A DNA stretch of 64,000 nucleotides from Bryobacteraceae bacterium (lineage in GTDB: Bacteria; Acidobacteriota; Terriglobia; Bryobacterales; Bryobacteraceae), in the NCBI GenBank assembly GCA_025055455.1, contig JANWXD010000005.1, forward strand, positions 62,001 through 126,000, given 5' to 3'. The notes beneath the pieces were generated by a model. The model ran no database searches. It saw nothing but the letters and a program-made list of their open reading frames with translations, and was not told the DNA's origin. Position 1 is the stretch's first letter. Each line of letters starts with the position of its first letter. Made by a program: the position numbers and the translations under genes. This document shows positions 1-10,900 of the stretch, one piece after another.

Positions 1-488
1 TCGAGAGCGCGGCCGCTGAGCGCCGGCAGCTCGAGTTCGCCCTGCGGGGCCCACAGGATCTGCGCCACGCCCATCGCTTCGACGCCGGCGGCGCCGGGCG
101 CGGGCTCGAGCCCGAGCAACTCCGCGAGCTGCTGGTCGGCGGCCTTGCCTTCGGCCTGCAGCCGGTAGTGTCCGCGAGCCGCCAGCTTCTCGAGCCGGCA
201 CTGGGGACGATCCAGGAACCGCTTCCAGACTCGCCAGGCGGCGCCACCGTGCTCGAAAGCCACCGTGACCTCCGGCGCTAAATTGGTGTCCCAAGGACGC
301 AGCGTTTCCATCGCTCGTCCTTTGGCGCTATGAGCATTGGCCAAGGCGGCGATGAGGGCCTGAAGCAGCGTGGACTTGCCGGAGGCGTTCGGCCCATACA
401 GTACGGTGAACGCCTTCGGGTCCAAGGGCAGGTCCACGCGATTCAGGAAGCAACGGAACTTTTCGACCGTCAGATGCGATACGGTCAT
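1..488 (-). CDS. SbcC/YhaN-like AAA ATPase, N-terminal part (cut by window edge)
   Basis: Reading from an ATG at 488 gives a protein starting MTVSHLTVEKFRCF with a Walker A loop GPNASGKSTLL near residue 35. Further on, QILWAPQGEL resembles the Q-loop region of SbcC/Rad50-type ATPases. The frame stays open to base 1, so the coiled-coil body and C-terminal ATPase half lie outside the window. Its ATG overlaps the TGA of the upstream SbcD-like gene (ATGA), so the two are translationally coupled. Known members of this pair (SbcCD, Mre11-Rad50, YhaNO) form an ATP-driven DNA end-processing nuclease in the cytoplasm; that role is inferred here. The ORF track missed this gene because it is open-ended; its 328-822 minus ORF is in another frame. 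Confidence 0.85.
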   Translation of the reverse strand, partial: MTVSHLTVEKFRCFLNRVDLPLDPKAFTVLYGPNASGKSTLLQALIAALANAHSAKGRAMETLRPWDTNLAPEVTVAFEHGGAAWRVWKRFLDRPQCRLEKLAARGHYRLQAEGKAADQQLAELLGLEPAPGAAGVEAMGVAQILWAPQGELELPALSGRAL

Positions 489-1582
489 AGACCCACCTCC
501 CGCAGGCCTCGGTAAAGCAGGCGCAGGGCCTCAGCGGCGGCAGGGTCCGGGCTGTGGACGGCCTGTTCGAGCAGTCGTCGGGCGGCTTGGCGCAGATAGC
601 CGGCGGGCAGATTTTCGATCCACGCGGCGTCCTCCGGTTCCGGCAGCAACTGCGTAGTGTCCAGCCGGCCGAAGAAGAAGCGTTCGGCAAGAATGCGCTC
701 CACAGGTTCGAGCTCGTCAAGATGCGCGCGCCGCAGGACTCCGTCGAGCCGGCATTCGACGAGAGTGTGAGCAGGGTTGGGCAAGCGCTCCAGTTCGGCC
801 CGAAGTTCTTTGAGGCCGGCATCTTGCCGAACAGTTCGTTCGAGCGTGAGCCATTGGAGGCTGGCTACGCGGCGTTTTTCGACTTGCGGGGAAGCCCTGG
901 GCCCTGGAATTTCCACCACCAGGACGTTGCCAGAGTCAGGTTCCCCGAAACGCGTCGGTTCATGTGTGCCCGCATAGGCCATGCGTGCGGGACCGCCGGG
1001 AGGGAACAGGGCGGTGGAGTGCCAGTGGCCGAGGGCCAAGTAATCGAGTCCGCGCAGTTCGGGGGCATTGCGCGAGATGGGGTAACTCGGCTCGATCTCC
1101 GGATTGCCGAGGACGCTACCGTGGGCCAAGCCGATCCGGATCTGATCGGTGGGCTGATGGGGAATCCACTGCGTCGGATCCTCCGTGGCATGCGGATCGC
1201 GCACGGGGCAAGGAAACAGGATCCCGCCGGGCACCGGCACCGGCTGTGGCTGGATTAACAGATGCACGTTGGGGCACTCCTGCCAGACGGTGCGTTCCCA
1301 GACAGAGCCGGGCACGGCGGGGTCATGATTGCCCGGGATCAGGTACACGGGGCATGGGAAGCTGCTCAGGATCGAGGCGATTTCGGTCACGGTGGTTTCG
1401 CTCAGTCCGTTGTGTTCGAAGATGTCCCCAGCGATCAAGACGAAGTCTACGGCGGCGCTACGGGCCAGGTGGGCGATCCGGCGAGCCGTCGCCACGCGGC
1501 GGTTTCGCGCCTCCGCCGTCTTCTCGCCAAGCTGGGCGAGGCTCAGGCCGATTTGCCAGTCAGCCGTGTGAAGGAATTTCAT
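485..1582 (-). CDS. SbcD/Mre11-like DNA repair exonuclease (metallophosphoesterase)
   Basis: This is a calcineurin-like phosphoesterase of 365 aa. Ordered metal-site motifs are visible: HTADWQIG at the N-terminus, LIAGDIFEHNG, LIPGNHDP, IGLAHGS and ALGHWHS, the usual two-metal set of Mre11/SbcD/YhaO nucleases. The protein is shorter than E. coli SbcD (about 400 aa) and has a short capping region at the C-terminus. The stop codon overlaps the start of the SbcC-like ATPase, which is the expected partner. Family knowledge predicts Mn2+-dependent exo/endonuclease activity at DNA ends or hairpins. Whether it is SbcD or YhaO type cannot be decided without the partner's full length. Confidence 0.88.
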   Translation of the reverse strand: MKFLHTADWQIGLSLAQLGEKTAEARNRRVATARRIAHLARSAAVDFVLIAGDIFEHNGLSETTVTEIASILSSFPCPVYLIPGNHDPAVPGSVWERTVWQECPNVHLLIQPQPVPVPGGILFPCPVRDPHATEDPTQWIPHQPTDQIRIGLAHGSVLGNPEIEPSYPISRNAPELRGLDYLALGHWHSTALFPPGGPARMAYAGTHEPTRFGEPDSGNVLVVEIPGPRASPQVEKRRVASLQWLTLERTVRQDAGLKELRAELERLPNPAHTLVECRLDGVLRRAHLDELEPVERILAERFFFGRLDTTQLLPEPEDAAWIENLPAGYLRQAARRLLEQAVHSPDPAAAEALRLLYRGLREVGL

Positions 1583-1768
1583 GATTTCAGGGTATGGGAG
1601 TCAGTGGCTCAAAGGATGAGCCCGGACCGGGAAGCTGCGGAGTAGGGTTGGGAGGGCGTTTGGCGGGAAAGCGCGCCGGATGGCGCGCCTGTGGCGGGTG
1701 GCTGATCGTTTGTGGGGAGGAACTTCACGGTTGTAGCCGGAAAAGGCGACGCGCCAAGCTGACGGATT

Positions 1769-4582
1769 CTACAGCAGCGGGGCCAGGTGGCGGCCGGTGT
1801 GGGAGGCGGGCGTGGCGGCGATCTGCTCGGGAGGACCCTCGGCCACGATGCGCCCGCCGGCATCACCGCCTTCCGGGCCCAGATCGATCACCCAGTCCGC
1901 AGCGCGGATCACCTCGAGGTTGTGCTCGATAATCAGCACGCTGCCGCCGCTGTGGATCAGGCGCTGGAAGCTATCGAGCAGCTTGGCGATGTCGTCGAAG
2001 TGCAGACCCGTGGTGGGCTCGTCGAAGATATACAGCGTGCCGCGGCAATCGCTCAGCGCCAGGTGGGCGGCCAGCTTCACGCGCTGCGCCTCCCCTCCTG
2101 ACAACGTCGTGGCGGACTGACCCAGCCGGAGATATCCCAAACCCACCTCGTCGAGCACGCGCAGTTTGTCCACGACGCGGGGCACGTCGGCGAAAAACCC
2201 GAGCGCTTCCTTGACCGTGAGCTGAAGCACCTCGTGAATGTTCAATCCCCGGTAGCGGATGTCGAGGATGCTGCTCTTGAAGCGCGTGCCTTTGCATTCT
2301 TCGCAGACCAGCTCCACGTCGGCCAGGAATTGCATCTCGACCGTCACTACGCCGTCACCCTGGCACGCTTCGCAGCGCCCGCCGGGAATGTTGAACGAGA
2401 AGTGGCCCGGCGTGTAGCCACGGCGCTGCGCTTCATTCGTCGCGGCGAATAGCGCCCGGATGCCGTCAAAGGCCTTCAGATACGTCACTGGATTCGACCG
2501 GGGCGTGCGACCGATGGGAGATTGGTCCACGAGCACCACCCCGGTGAGCAGCTGCGCTCCTTCCACGGCACGGCAAGTTTGCTGCGCCGGCGCCCCCGAA
2601 AATTCGCCGTCTTCTTCCTCGATGGGGATCACGCCGCGGAGTCGCGCTTGGAGCGACCGGTAGACCACATCGTGGACGAGCGTGGACTTTCCCGAACCGG
2701 AGACTCCCGTAATGACGACCATCATGCCGAGAGGGATCGTGACGTCGATGCCTTTTAGGTTATGCGCCCGTGCGCCCAAGAAACGCAGCACCCGCGCCGG
2801 ATCCACCTTGCGGCGGACACGACGCACCGAGGTCTTCAGCTCGCCGCGCAGGTATCGGCCGGTCAGCGAGCCGGCGGCGTCACTCACCAGAGCGGCATAC
2901 GGCCCCTGAAAAACCACGCGGCCTCCCTGTTCGCCCGCCCCGGGCCCCAGATCCACGATGTGGTCCGCGGCGCGCATGACGTCCGCATCATGCTCGACGA
3001 CGACCACGGTGTTGCCCAAGTCCCGCAGCTCTTCGAGGATGCGAATGAGGCGGCCGGTGTCGCGCGGGTGCAGGCCGATCGAAGGTTCGTCCAGGATGTA
3101 GCAAGCGCCCACCAGCCGCGAGCCCAAGCAGGTGGCCAACTGGATGCGCTGCGCTTCCCCGCCCGAGAGCGTCGAAGACAGCCGGTCGAGCGTGAGGTAA
3201 TCCAGCCCCACGTCATTGAGGAATTTCAAACGCTGCCGGATCTCGGCCAGCACCTGGCCGGCGATTTGTTGCTCCTGCGGCTCCAGGATTAGCTTCTGGA
3301 AAAACTCGCCGGCCGCGGCAATGTTCATCCGCACCACCTCTGCCAGGGTCTTGCCGCCCACGCGCACGTAAAGAGCCTCTTTGCGGAGGCGAGCGCCGCG
3401 GCAGTCGGGGCATTCCGCATAGCCCCGGTAGCGGCTGAGAAAGACGCGCACGTGGACTTTGTACTTTTTCTGTTCGAGGCGGGCGAAAAAGCCGCGGATG
3501 CCCCGGAACCGCCCCTCGCCCTCCATAAGGAACCGGCGCTCTTCGTCGGTGAGCTCGGCAAAGGGCACGTCGAAGCGCACGCGGCCGCGCCCGTATTTTT
3601 TCAGCTCGTGCCACATCCAGCGATGCTGGGGCCGCTCCCAAGGTTCGATAGCGCCTTGCTCGAGGGATCGCGATTTGTCCGGCACAACGCGGTCGAGGTC
3701 ATAGTCGATGGTGTTGCCGAAGCCCTGGCAGCGGGGACAAGCGCCGGTGGGACTGTTGAAGCTGAACAAGCCGGGCTCCGGCTCGGCGAATTCGAGGTTG
3801 CAGGCCTTGCAGGCAAACTTTTCGCTGAACCGCAGCTGGCGCTCCGCGCTGGGGGTCTCGAAGAGCGCCTCGCCCGCCTCGCGGTAGCAGATCTCCACGG
3901 CATCGACGATGCGCGAGCCCAGGTCGGGCGCGATAGCGATGCGATCCACCAGAGCAAAGAGCGGCTGGGAGAAGTCGATGTCCAGCAGCGATTCGGGGGC
4001 GGAAAATTCGAAGGTGCGACCGTGCTGAAACAGCCGGTTGAAGCCCTTTCGGCGCAGTTCGAACAGGTGGTCCCGAAGGGCCTGGGCATCGTCCGGGCGG
4101 GCAAAGCGGACGGGAAACAGCACGTACCACCGCGAGCCCTCCGGCTCGGTAAGCATGCGGGCCGCCACTTGGTCCACCGTGTCGCGCTGGACCTGGCGGC
4201 CGCAGCCTGGGCAATAGGTGCGGCCCACCCGCGCGAACAACAGCCGAAGAAAATCATAAATTTCTGTGACGGTGGCGACGGTGGAGCGCGGGTTGCGCGC
4301 CGTGTTTCTCTGCCGAATAGCGATCGGCGGCGCCAAACCCTCCATCTCGTCCACGTCAGGCTTTTGCATCCGTTCCAGGAACTGGCGCGCGTAAGCAGAG
4401 AGCGATTCGACATAGCGCCGCTGGCCCTCGGCGTAGAGAGTATCGAACACCAGCGAGGACTTGCCCGAGCCGGACACACCCGTCACTACGGTGAGCCGGT
4501 TGTGCGGAATGTCCAGGGAGATATTTTTCAGGTTGTGGACCCGCGCGCCGCGGATCCGGATGGAATCCTCCACTACAATCAT
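1769..4582 (-). CDS. uvrA: UvrA, excinuclease ABC subunit A
   Basis: At 937 aa it has the usual UvrA length. It carries two ABC ATPase halves, each with a Walker A GVSGSGKS loop and a LSGGEAQR signature. The first zinc module has paired CxxC motifs (CKAC and CPRC); the second has CEAC and CEEC about 20 residues apart. UvrA dimers recognise bulky DNA lesions and load UvrB in nucleotide excision repair. The ORF starts at ATG 4582, but a TACAAT -10 hexamer overlaps that ATG and lies exactly 7 nt before an in-frame GTG at 4573. A leaderless start at GTG 4573 ([17 protein letters not shown]) fits the family N-terminus at least as well. The gene is divergent from mutY. Confidence 0.97.
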   Translation of the reverse strand: MIVVEDSIRIRGARVHNLKNISLDIPHNRLTVVTGVSGSGKSSLVFDTLYAEGQRRYVESLSAYARQFLERMQKPDVDEMEGLAPPIAIRQRNTARNPRSTVATVTEIYDFLRLLFARVGRTYCPGCGRQVQRDTVDQVAARMLTEPEGSRWYVLFPVRFARPDDAQALRDHLFELRRKGFNRLFQHGRTFEFSAPESLLDIDFSQPLFALVDRIAIAPDLGSRIVDAVEICYREAGEALFETPSAERQLRFSEKFACKACNLEFAEPEPGLFSFNSPTGACPRCQGFGNTIDYDLDRVVPDKSRSLEQGAIEPWERPQHRWMWHELKKYGRGRVRFDVPFAELTDEERRFLMEGEGRFRGIRGFFARLEQKKYKVHVRVFLSRYRGYAECPDCRGARLRKEALYVRVGGKTLAEVVRMNIAAAGEFFQKLILEPQEQQIAGQVLAEIRQRLKFLNDVGLDYLTLDRLSSTLSGGEAQRIQLATCLGSRLVGACYILDEPSIGLHPRDTGRLIRILEELRDLGNTVVVVEHDADVMRAADHIVDLGPGAGEQGGRVVFQGPYAALVSDAAGSLTGRYLRGELKTSVRRVRRKVDPARVLRFLGARAHNLKGIDVTIPLGMMVVITGVSGSGKSTLVHDVVYRSLQARLRGVIPIEEEDGEFSGAPAQQTCRAVEGAQLLTGVVLVDQSPIGRTPRSNPVTYLKAFDGIRALFAATNEAQRRGYTPGHFSFNIPGGRCEACQGDGVVTVEMQFLADVELVCEECKGTRFKSSILDIRYRGLNIHEVLQLTVKEALGFFADVPRVVDKLRVLDEVGLGYLRLGQSATTLSGGEAQRVKLAAHLALSDCRGTLYIFDEPTTGLHFDDIAKLLDSFQRLIHSGGSVLIIEHNLEVIRAADWVIDLGPEGGDAGGRIVAEGPPEQIAATPASHTGRHLAPLL

Positions 4583-4586
4583 TGTA
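4574..4586. promoter_or_regulatory. symmetrical -10 element between uvrA and mutY
   Basis: The 13-bp perfect palindrome TACAATcATTGTA places a TACAAT hexamer on both strands. On the minus strand it is 7 nt before GTG 4573 of uvrA; on the plus strand it is 16 nt before GTG 4596 of mutY. No good -35 is seen for either direction. It reads as a shared bidirectional -10, though it could equally be a repressor site. Confidence 0.5.
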
Positions 4587-4595
4587 TTCGCCGTT

Positions 4596-5618
4596 GTGGG
4601 ACCGGAACGACTGCCGCTTCGTCAGGCCTCCGCCATCCGCCGCGCGCTCTTGAACTGGTACGAGCGCGCCGCGCGGCGGCTCCCATGGAGACGGACGCGA
4701 GATCCATATCGGATCTGGGTCTCCGAGATCATGCTCCAGCAAACGCGTGTGGCGGCGGTGCTTCCTTATTACCGCCGATTCCTGCGTCGGTTCCCGAACC
4801 TGAAGCGACTGGCCGCGGCTTCCGAAGACGAAGTGCTGCAAGCCTGGAGCGGGCTCGGCTACTATCAGCGGGCGCGCAACATGCATCGGGCCGCCCGGCG
4901 GATCGTGGAGTCGGGGGGCCGCTTCCCCAACGAGTACAGCGCCATCCGCGCGCTGCCGGGCATCGGCGACTACACAGCGGCAGCAATCGCCAGCATCGCA
5001 TTCGGGCAGCCGTACGCCGTGGTCGATGGCAATGTGATTCGGGTCTTGAGCCGGATCCTGGCGGAACGGGGTAATGTCCGCTCGGCCCCCGCTCGAACCA
5101 GGCTCCGGAAAGCTGCTGAGCACCTGCTCGATCGCGACCGGCCCGGAGATTTCAATCAAGCGCTGATGGAGCTGGGGGCCACGGTGTGCCTGCCCCGCAC
5201 CCCCCAGTGTGCTGGGTGCCCCGTCGCCAAGTGGTGCCGAGCCCGGCGACTGGGGATCGAACGCCAGCTGCCGGTCCGGCGCCGACCCCCGCGAATCGAG
5301 AAGGCCACGCGCACCTTGCTGGTGGTGCAGCGCAACGGAGCGCTGCTGCTCAAGCGTCGCCCCGTAGGCGGGCAACTCGAAGGGTTCTTCGAGCTGCCCG
5401 AGCCCGCCGACCTGCCAGGGGCACGCTTGGGCCCGAAGCTCGGCGAATTCCGCCATGCGATCACGCGCCGCCGCTACCGCATCCGACTGCGCGCGGCAGA
5501 ACTGGATCTGCTTCCCAGCGAATTTCTGTGGCTTTCGCCCGACCAGCTCAACGCTGTGCCGATGACGACCGCCACTCGAAAGGCGCTGAACCAGCTTGCG
5601 GGGACCTGGAAGAGGTGA
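4596..5618 (+). CDS. mutY: MutY, A/G-specific adenine glycosylase
   Basis: MutY removes adenine mispaired with 8-oxoguanine. Visible are the catalytic-Glu helix SEIMLQQT, the helix-hairpin-helix [13 protein letters not shown], the catalytic Asp in [11 protein letters not shown], and a 4Fe-4S loop with C-x6-C-x2-C-x5-C spacing ([17 protein letters not shown]). A Nudix-like C-terminal domain contains [11 protein letters not shown], the segment that contacts 8-oxoG. The ORF track starts at 4461 inside uvrA; I prefer GTG 4596 (340 aa), which clears the symmetrical -10. ATG 4560 is an alternative. There is no clear Shine-Dalgarno sequence. Divergent pairing with uvrA makes this a small repair locus. 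Confidence 0.93.
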   Translation: MGPERLPLRQASAIRRALLNWYERAARRLPWRRTRDPYRIWVSEIMLQQTRVAAVLPYYRRFLRRFPNLKRLAAASEDEVLQAWSGLGYYQRARNMHRAARRIVESGGRFPNEYSAIRALPGIGDYTAAAIASIAFGQPYAVVDGNVIRVLSRILAERGNVRSAPARTRLRKAAEHLLDRDRPGDFNQALMELGATVCLPRTPQCAGCPVAKWCRARRLGIERQLPVRRRPPRIEKATRTLLVVQRNGALLLKRRPVGGQLEGFFELPEPADLPGARLGPKLGEFRHAITRRRYRIRLRAAELDLLPSEFLWLSPDQLNAVPMTTATRKALNQLAGTWKR

Positions 5619-5693
5619 GGCAGGACTCGGCGACTGCTCTACGTTATGGAGGGGCCTCCTAGATCTTCTAGTACCTCTTACTGCCTCAGAGGG

Positions 5694-5722
5694 TTGACAC
5701 GACGCCAAGAGTCCGGTATTCT
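5694..5722 (+). promoter_or_regulatory. near-consensus sigma70-type promoter of the radical SAM gene
   Basis: TTGACA (5694-5699), a 17-bp spacer and TATTCT (5717-5722) give a perfect -35 and a 4/6 -10. Transcription would start near 5729, about 40 nt before the coding start. It is the best -35 in the window. Confidence 0.75.
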
Positions 5723-5770
5723 GGGCCAAGCTAGGACTCGGTGATTCGAGTGCTTTGACGGTTGTGAGTG

Positions 5771-7804
5771 ATGCTCATTTACCTTGCAGACTTGGGCCAT
5801 AATCAGCTCACCCTGAGTTCCGACGTTTACCCTCTGGGCATCGCCAATCTGGCATCTTATGCTACGGCCTATCTTCGCGGAGGTTATAAGCTAGACATCC
5901 AGCTTTTCCGAGAACCTCAGGACTTGCGGGCGGCTTTGGAACGCCAGCGTCCCGATCTTCTCGCTCTGAGCAGCTACTCCTGGAATCACCAGCTGTCGTT
6001 GCAGTTTGCGCGCTACGCTCGCCGGCTCTATCCGGGATTGCCGACGGTCATGGGTGGGCCGAATTACCCCCTAAGCCGGACGGAAAAGGAACGATTCTTG
6101 CGGAAAATGCCCGAAATCTGCGTCGCCGTGCGGGGTCCCACGTACGAAGGGGAGCGGGCATTTTTGAACTTCTTGCAGCGCTTCGCCGACTGCGGCCTGG
6201 CCCTCGAAGCGATCTACGAAGAGGCGATCTCGGGGTGTGATTGGATTGACCCGAAGACGGGAGAGTTCGTCAGCGGGGCCGAGCCGCCACGCATCCAGAA
6301 CCTCGACGAAATTCCCTCTCCTTACCTCAACGGCTGGCTGAAGGACTACTACTCAACCGGCTATTTCCCGATGATGCAGATCAATCGGGGTTGTCCCTTC
6401 AGTTGCACGTTCTGCAACTCCGCTCCGGAAGGTAACAGCAAGATTTATGGCCACTCGCTCGAGAATGTTCAGGCCGATCTACTCCATTTGGCTCAGCACG
6501 TCCGACCGGAGATCCCGCTATGCTTCGCCGACGACAATTTCGGAATGTACCCGATCGACGTGGAGGTGGCGGACTATATCGGCTGGCTTCAGGAAAAATA
6601 CGGCTGGCCGAACTACATCCGAACCACCACAGGGAAAAATCGCGGAGACCGGATCATCCAGGTCATGCGGAAAGTGCGCGGCAAGTTACCCATGACCGCC
6701 GCGGTGCAATCCTTGAATCCTCAAGTTCTCGTCAACATCAAGCGTTCCAACATCAAGCTTTCCACGTATGCCGAAATCCAGAGGGAAGTGCGTGCGCAAG
6801 GCATGCAGTCCTACGGGGAACTGATTCTCGGCCTGCCGGGCGAGACGAAAGAAAGTTTTCTCGAAAGCATCCGGGAGCTGATGCGCACCGGAGTACAAAG
6901 GATCTCGGCCCACCAGTTGATGCTGAACCACGGGGCGCCGATGGCGGAACCGGAGAGCCGGTCTTTCTTCCGCTTCGACACCCGCTTCCGGCTGGTCGCT
7001 CGCAACCTCGGCAAGTACCTGGACGAGCCCGTTTTCGAAGTCGAGGAAATGGTCGTCGCCACACCGACGCTTTCCTTCGAAGACTATCTGGAGTGCCGGA
7101 TTTTCCACTTGCTGCTGACGATTTTTTATTACGAGGGTAACTTCGAGGAACTCTTCGCATACGCAGGCCAAGCTAACATCGAGCCGTTTGACTTGGTTCG
7201 CTACATGCAGTCTGCACTCCCGACCGCCCCCCCCGGCTTCCGCGGCGTCATCGAGGATTTTGTCCGAGAAAGCCAGGAGGAATTGTTCCCGACGGCGGAG
7301 GCCTGTCTGGCCTGGGCGAAGGAGCACTTCGACGAGCTCGTTTCCGGAGAAAAAGGCGGGAATCTTTTGAGCAAGTACTCGATGCTGGGTCGCTTCTACC
7401 ATTTGCAAGACGCCCTTCGCTTCCTGCGCGACGCCATCCAGAGCTGCGCAGAAGCGGCAGGCCGGCCCGTAAACGCCGCCGAGCTGGAGAGCGTGTATCG
7501 CTTCCTGAGCGGTATCAGCCTTCACGTTCCCTTTGCAGAAACCCTGGAGCAGGCGGTCGTCTTCGACTTGGAATACGATGTGCCGGCTTGGGTGGCAGAC
7601 GGCTACCGCCGGCCGTTACACGACTACCGCCTGGGGGCACCCCTGCGGCTGGTGGCACGGGCCAGCGACTCGGTCCGCGCCGCCCTGCTGTACCGCGTTC
7701 GGACGTTCGGCGAGCATCCCTCGGGGCTGGGCAAGTTCACCCGCACGATGTTCGCGCGGGACCTTCGCCGCGAGGTTTGTGAGCGCATGTCGGCGGTGGC
7801 CTGA
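5771..7804 (+). CDS. B12-binding-domain radical SAM enzyme
   Basis: A protein of 677 aa. The N-terminal ~150 residues (PLGIANLASYA, DLLALSSYSWN, PTVMGGPNY) have the Rossmann pattern of cobalamin-binding domains. The radical SAM core follows with the 4Fe-4S motif CPFSCTFC (Cx3Cx2C), then CFADDNFGM and GELILGLPGETKESF. A ~250-residue helical C-terminal extension is not recognised. Such class B enzymes typically methylate unactivated carbons or rearrange natural products; no precursor or partner gene is adjacent, so the substrate is unknown. The ORF can start at GTG 5768 or ATG 5771; the Shine-Dalgarno is weak. It stands alone behind its own strong promoter. Confidence 0.85.
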   Translation: MLIYLADLGHNQLTLSSDVYPLGIANLASYATAYLRGGYKLDIQLFREPQDLRAALERQRPDLLALSSYSWNHQLSLQFARYARRLYPGLPTVMGGPNYPLSRTEKERFLRKMPEICVAVRGPTYEGERAFLNFLQRFADCGLALEAIYEEAISGCDWIDPKTGEFVSGAEPPRIQNLDEIPSPYLNGWLKDYYSTGYFPMMQINRGCPFSCTFCNSAPEGNSKIYGHSLENVQADLLHLAQHVRPEIPLCFADDNFGMYPIDVEVADYIGWLQEKYGWPNYIRTTTGKNRGDRIIQVMRKVRGKLPMTAAVQSLNPQVLVNIKRSNIKLSTYAEIQREVRAQGMQSYGELILGLPGETKESFLESIRELMRTGVQRISAHQLMLNHGAPMAEPESRSFFRFDTRFRLVARNLGKYLDEPVFEVEEMVVATPTLSFEDYLECRIFHLLLTIFYYEGNFEELFAYAGQANIEPFDLVRYMQSALPTAPPGFRGVIEDFVRESQEELFPTAEACLAWAKEHFDELVSGEKGGNLLSKYSMLGRFYHLQDALRFLRDAIQSCAEAAGRPVNAAELESVYRFLSGISLHVPFAETLEQAVVFDLEYDVPAWVADGYRRPLHDYRLGAPLRLVARASDSVRAALLYRVRTFGEHPSGLGKFTRTMFARDLRREVCERMSAVA

Positions 7805-7893
7805 GAGCGTCGCGCGTCCCGAACCTCGGCAGGAACCCCATCGGCCGGAAAAGAGAGCGCGCCGGACCGCCTTCCCGGGGAGCTAAACGTGAC

Positions 7894-7923
7894 TTGATTT
7901 GTCCCTGCGGACGGCGGTAGACT
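7894..7923 (+). promoter_or_regulatory. probable promoter of the TPR-VWFA operon
   Basis: TTGATT (7894-7899), 18 bp, TAGACT (7918-7923). The -10 with its flank, GTAGACTCAAG, is identical to the -10 region of the GMC oxidoreductase gene at about 61965-61976 on the other strand, which raises confidence in both. Confidence 0.45.
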
Positions 7924-7955
7924 CAAGCACCGTCTGCATCCTTCGGAGGGTGGGG

Positions 7956-10900
7956 ATGGAGGGCGGCAAGTTTCCGCTCCGGCCACTGCTGGTACTGTGG
8001 CTGGCGGCGGTCACGGCCTGCGCCGTGGCCCGCGCGGAGCGGATCCTGCTGGCGGTGCGCGGGCCCGAGTCGCCGCTGGGAATCGAGGCCCTGGCGGAGT
8101 TCAAGATACGGCCGGCATCCTCCTCCGAGCTGGTTACGGCGATTGTGTTCGCCGATTTCCTGACGCGGGCCGAACTCGAGGAGTTGCGAGCCACCTTACG
8201 GCGCACCTATACGCGCCTCCAGCAAAGGGACCAATTCGTCGTGATCCTCGTGCGCGGGGAAGATATCATGCCCTTCCCTCCGGTGCGCAGCTTTACCGCT
8301 TTCGAAAGGCGGTTCTCCGAGGCGCTTGCTGAGGCGGGCCCGTCGGCCGCTCCCCCGGAGGCTGTGGAACTCTACGAACTCATCCTCTCTTTGATTCCGG
8401 AGCCGGGCGCCACGGCGTGGAGCCGAATGCTCGTCGCCGGAAGGCTGCCCGCACCACCCGAGGGCCTCCTTCAGGATTACGTCTACGCCCGGTTGGCCCG
8501 ACGGCTGGGCGAGGCGCGAGTCTGGCTGAGCGTCTGGCCGCCGCAGCTGACGCCGTGGCTGCCCGTTACCGTAGGCATAGAAGGATCCCGGCTGTTCGAG
8601 GCCGAGTGGAGTCCGGCAACGGCGCCGGAGGGTTTCGAGATCCGTTTACTGCGTGTGAACGGCACGAGCAGGCGGTACCTGGCGACGGCGCCGGATTTCC
8701 CGTTGCCCACCTTTGCCCAGCTTGCCCGATTCATAGCGGCCGTTGAAAGTGCGCGTCGTCCGGAGGCTGGGCGCGCCGAACTCGAGTCGTTGCGGCAGCA
8801 GATCGGCGTGTGTCCGGGATGGACGCCGGCATGGCAAGCTGGCGCAGCGCTGGCGGAGCGACTCGGCGACGTGCCGCAGGCCGCCTTCTTCCTGGAGAGC
8901 CTCGCGCGGCGGCTACCGGACGACCGAGAGGTGCTCCGGCGTTATGCGCTGGCACTGGCGCGTTCGGCGCCGGCGGCGCGGGCCCAGCCGGCGCTGCGAC
9001 GTGCGGTCGAGGCGTTCCCCGGCGACGCCCGGCTCTGGGAACTGCTTGCCCGGGCGCGGATCGAACAGCGGGCTTTTGCGGAGGCCCACGAACTGGCGCG
9101 CCGAAGCCTGCATCTCGATCCGAACAACGTCACGCTGTGGTGGATCGCAGCGGATCTGGCCCGCGATTTGGGCAACTTGCCGGCCGAGAGGGAGGCGCTG
9201 CGCGCAGCCCTGGATCGCGAGCCGGACCGAGCGGACCGTCGCGCCCGGCTGGTGGCTCTGGCGCTCGAGGCGGGAGACGGCCCGCAAGCGCGAAAAGCTC
9301 TGGAGGAGGCCGAAGGTAAAACGCCCGATGACGTAGCCATTCTCGAGGCGTATGCGGCTGGGTGGGAACGCTTGGGTGAGCCGGAGCGGGCTCTTCAGCT
9401 TTGGTTTCGCTCCGTGCAAGTGGACGGCCGTTTCGAGAGAGGTTATGTCGCTGCCGCGCGTCTCCTGGGCGCCGCTGGGGATTGGGAGCGAAGTCTGACT
9501 ACGGCGTTGCGCGGATTGGAGCGACTCCCCGATTCTGCGCCGCTCCATCTGGCCCACGCACAAGCCCTGCGGGAGCTCGGGCGACTACAGAAAGCCCGGA
9601 AGGCGATTCGCAGCGCCTCCCGCGCCGTGCCAGACCCGTCCCTCGCCAAGCTGGGAGCGGAGATCGAAGAGCTTTTCGGCGGGCCGGACGCCACAGCGGC
9701 CTGGGGCCGCTATCTCGAGTTGCTCGAAGGGGCAGATGCCGCAGAGGAAGAACGCCGCCGAGCCAGAACCAGGGCGATTTTCACAGCCCTCCGAGACGGC
9801 CAACTAGAGGCCGCGGTTCGCTGGATGGGGATCACCGACCGCGATGCAGTGCAGGGCCAGCACCAGCCAGGGGAAAGCATCACGATCCCTGGCGGCGTCA
9901 AGGTTCTGCAATTCCTTTCCAACATCGGAGGGCCGACCGATCCAGCAGAGTACCTCGTCACGTTTTCCCGAGCGATCGTGCAGCGCTCGGAAGCAATGGC
10001 GAGTGAGCAATGGAAGCGGCAGACGGAGCCGCTTTTGGAGCATTACGAGCGACTGGCGCAACTGCGCGCCTTGTTCCCGCCCTCAGCCGAGGGTACGACG
10101 GTCGCCTTGGAAACCGCTTCGAAGGCGGGCGCCCAGCGAACGCGAAAGGTGCTGGAGTTGCTCGGTTACCGGTTGAGGGTGTCGCGAGGCCGCGTTTCGA
10201 TTGAGCCTCGGATGGACAAGGACAGGGCGCAACGGCAGGCTCTGGCGGCGGCCCTGGAATGGGATGAGCGCGCGGCAGCGGCTTCGCTCCAGGCCGGGCG
10301 GCCGTTCGTGTTCCGTTTGGTGGATGACGCGGCGCCGGTCGTTCTGGGCGAGAGGGCTTGGGCTGAGTGGCTGCAGCGCTATCGCAACCCTCTCGGCTTC
10401 GCGGGCATGTTGATGCTGGATCCACGGCTGGCCCGCGTGTATGCGGGGCTGGCCGCAGCCAGTCCTGCGGCAGCCGCTGCCTTGGTGCAACGCATCGGGA
10501 TGCAGCGGCTCGTCTCCGAGTACGCCGGGCTCGTGTTCCTTTACGGACCGGCTTTAACCCTGGATTCGGACGGCACATGCCGCGTGCCGGGAGGCAAAGC
10601 GGCCGAGGGCGTGTGGCAAGCTCTGGTGGGCGTGAGCCCGCGGGACGGCCCGCGATTCCTGGAAGCATTGATCCGCAAAGACGACGGCATGGCGCTGGCG
10701 TTCTTTGCGACTTTGCACGGAGTCACGGCCGACCGCCAGCGATGGTTCTTGAACTCACCGCGACGGGCGCTGCTGTTTTATGAGCTGCTGAAAGACGCAC
10801 CGGAGTGGCAGGGGGGCGCGAGCAAAGGTGTTCGCAAGAGTCCCATCGTGGAGTTGTTTCGCGGCCTGCCCCTGACCGACGACGGGCGGGTGCGCTTCCC

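Noticed and set aside
1741-1755. Possible uvrA terminator (minus strand GGCG-CGT-CGCC-TTTT)
   Set aside because: The stem is only 4 bp and the T run only four; too weak to call.
3452-5074. 540-aa plus-strand ORF overlapping uvrA and mutY
   Set aside because: Antisense to uvrA and out of frame in mutY; both real genes carry full motif sets. A GC-rich shadow.
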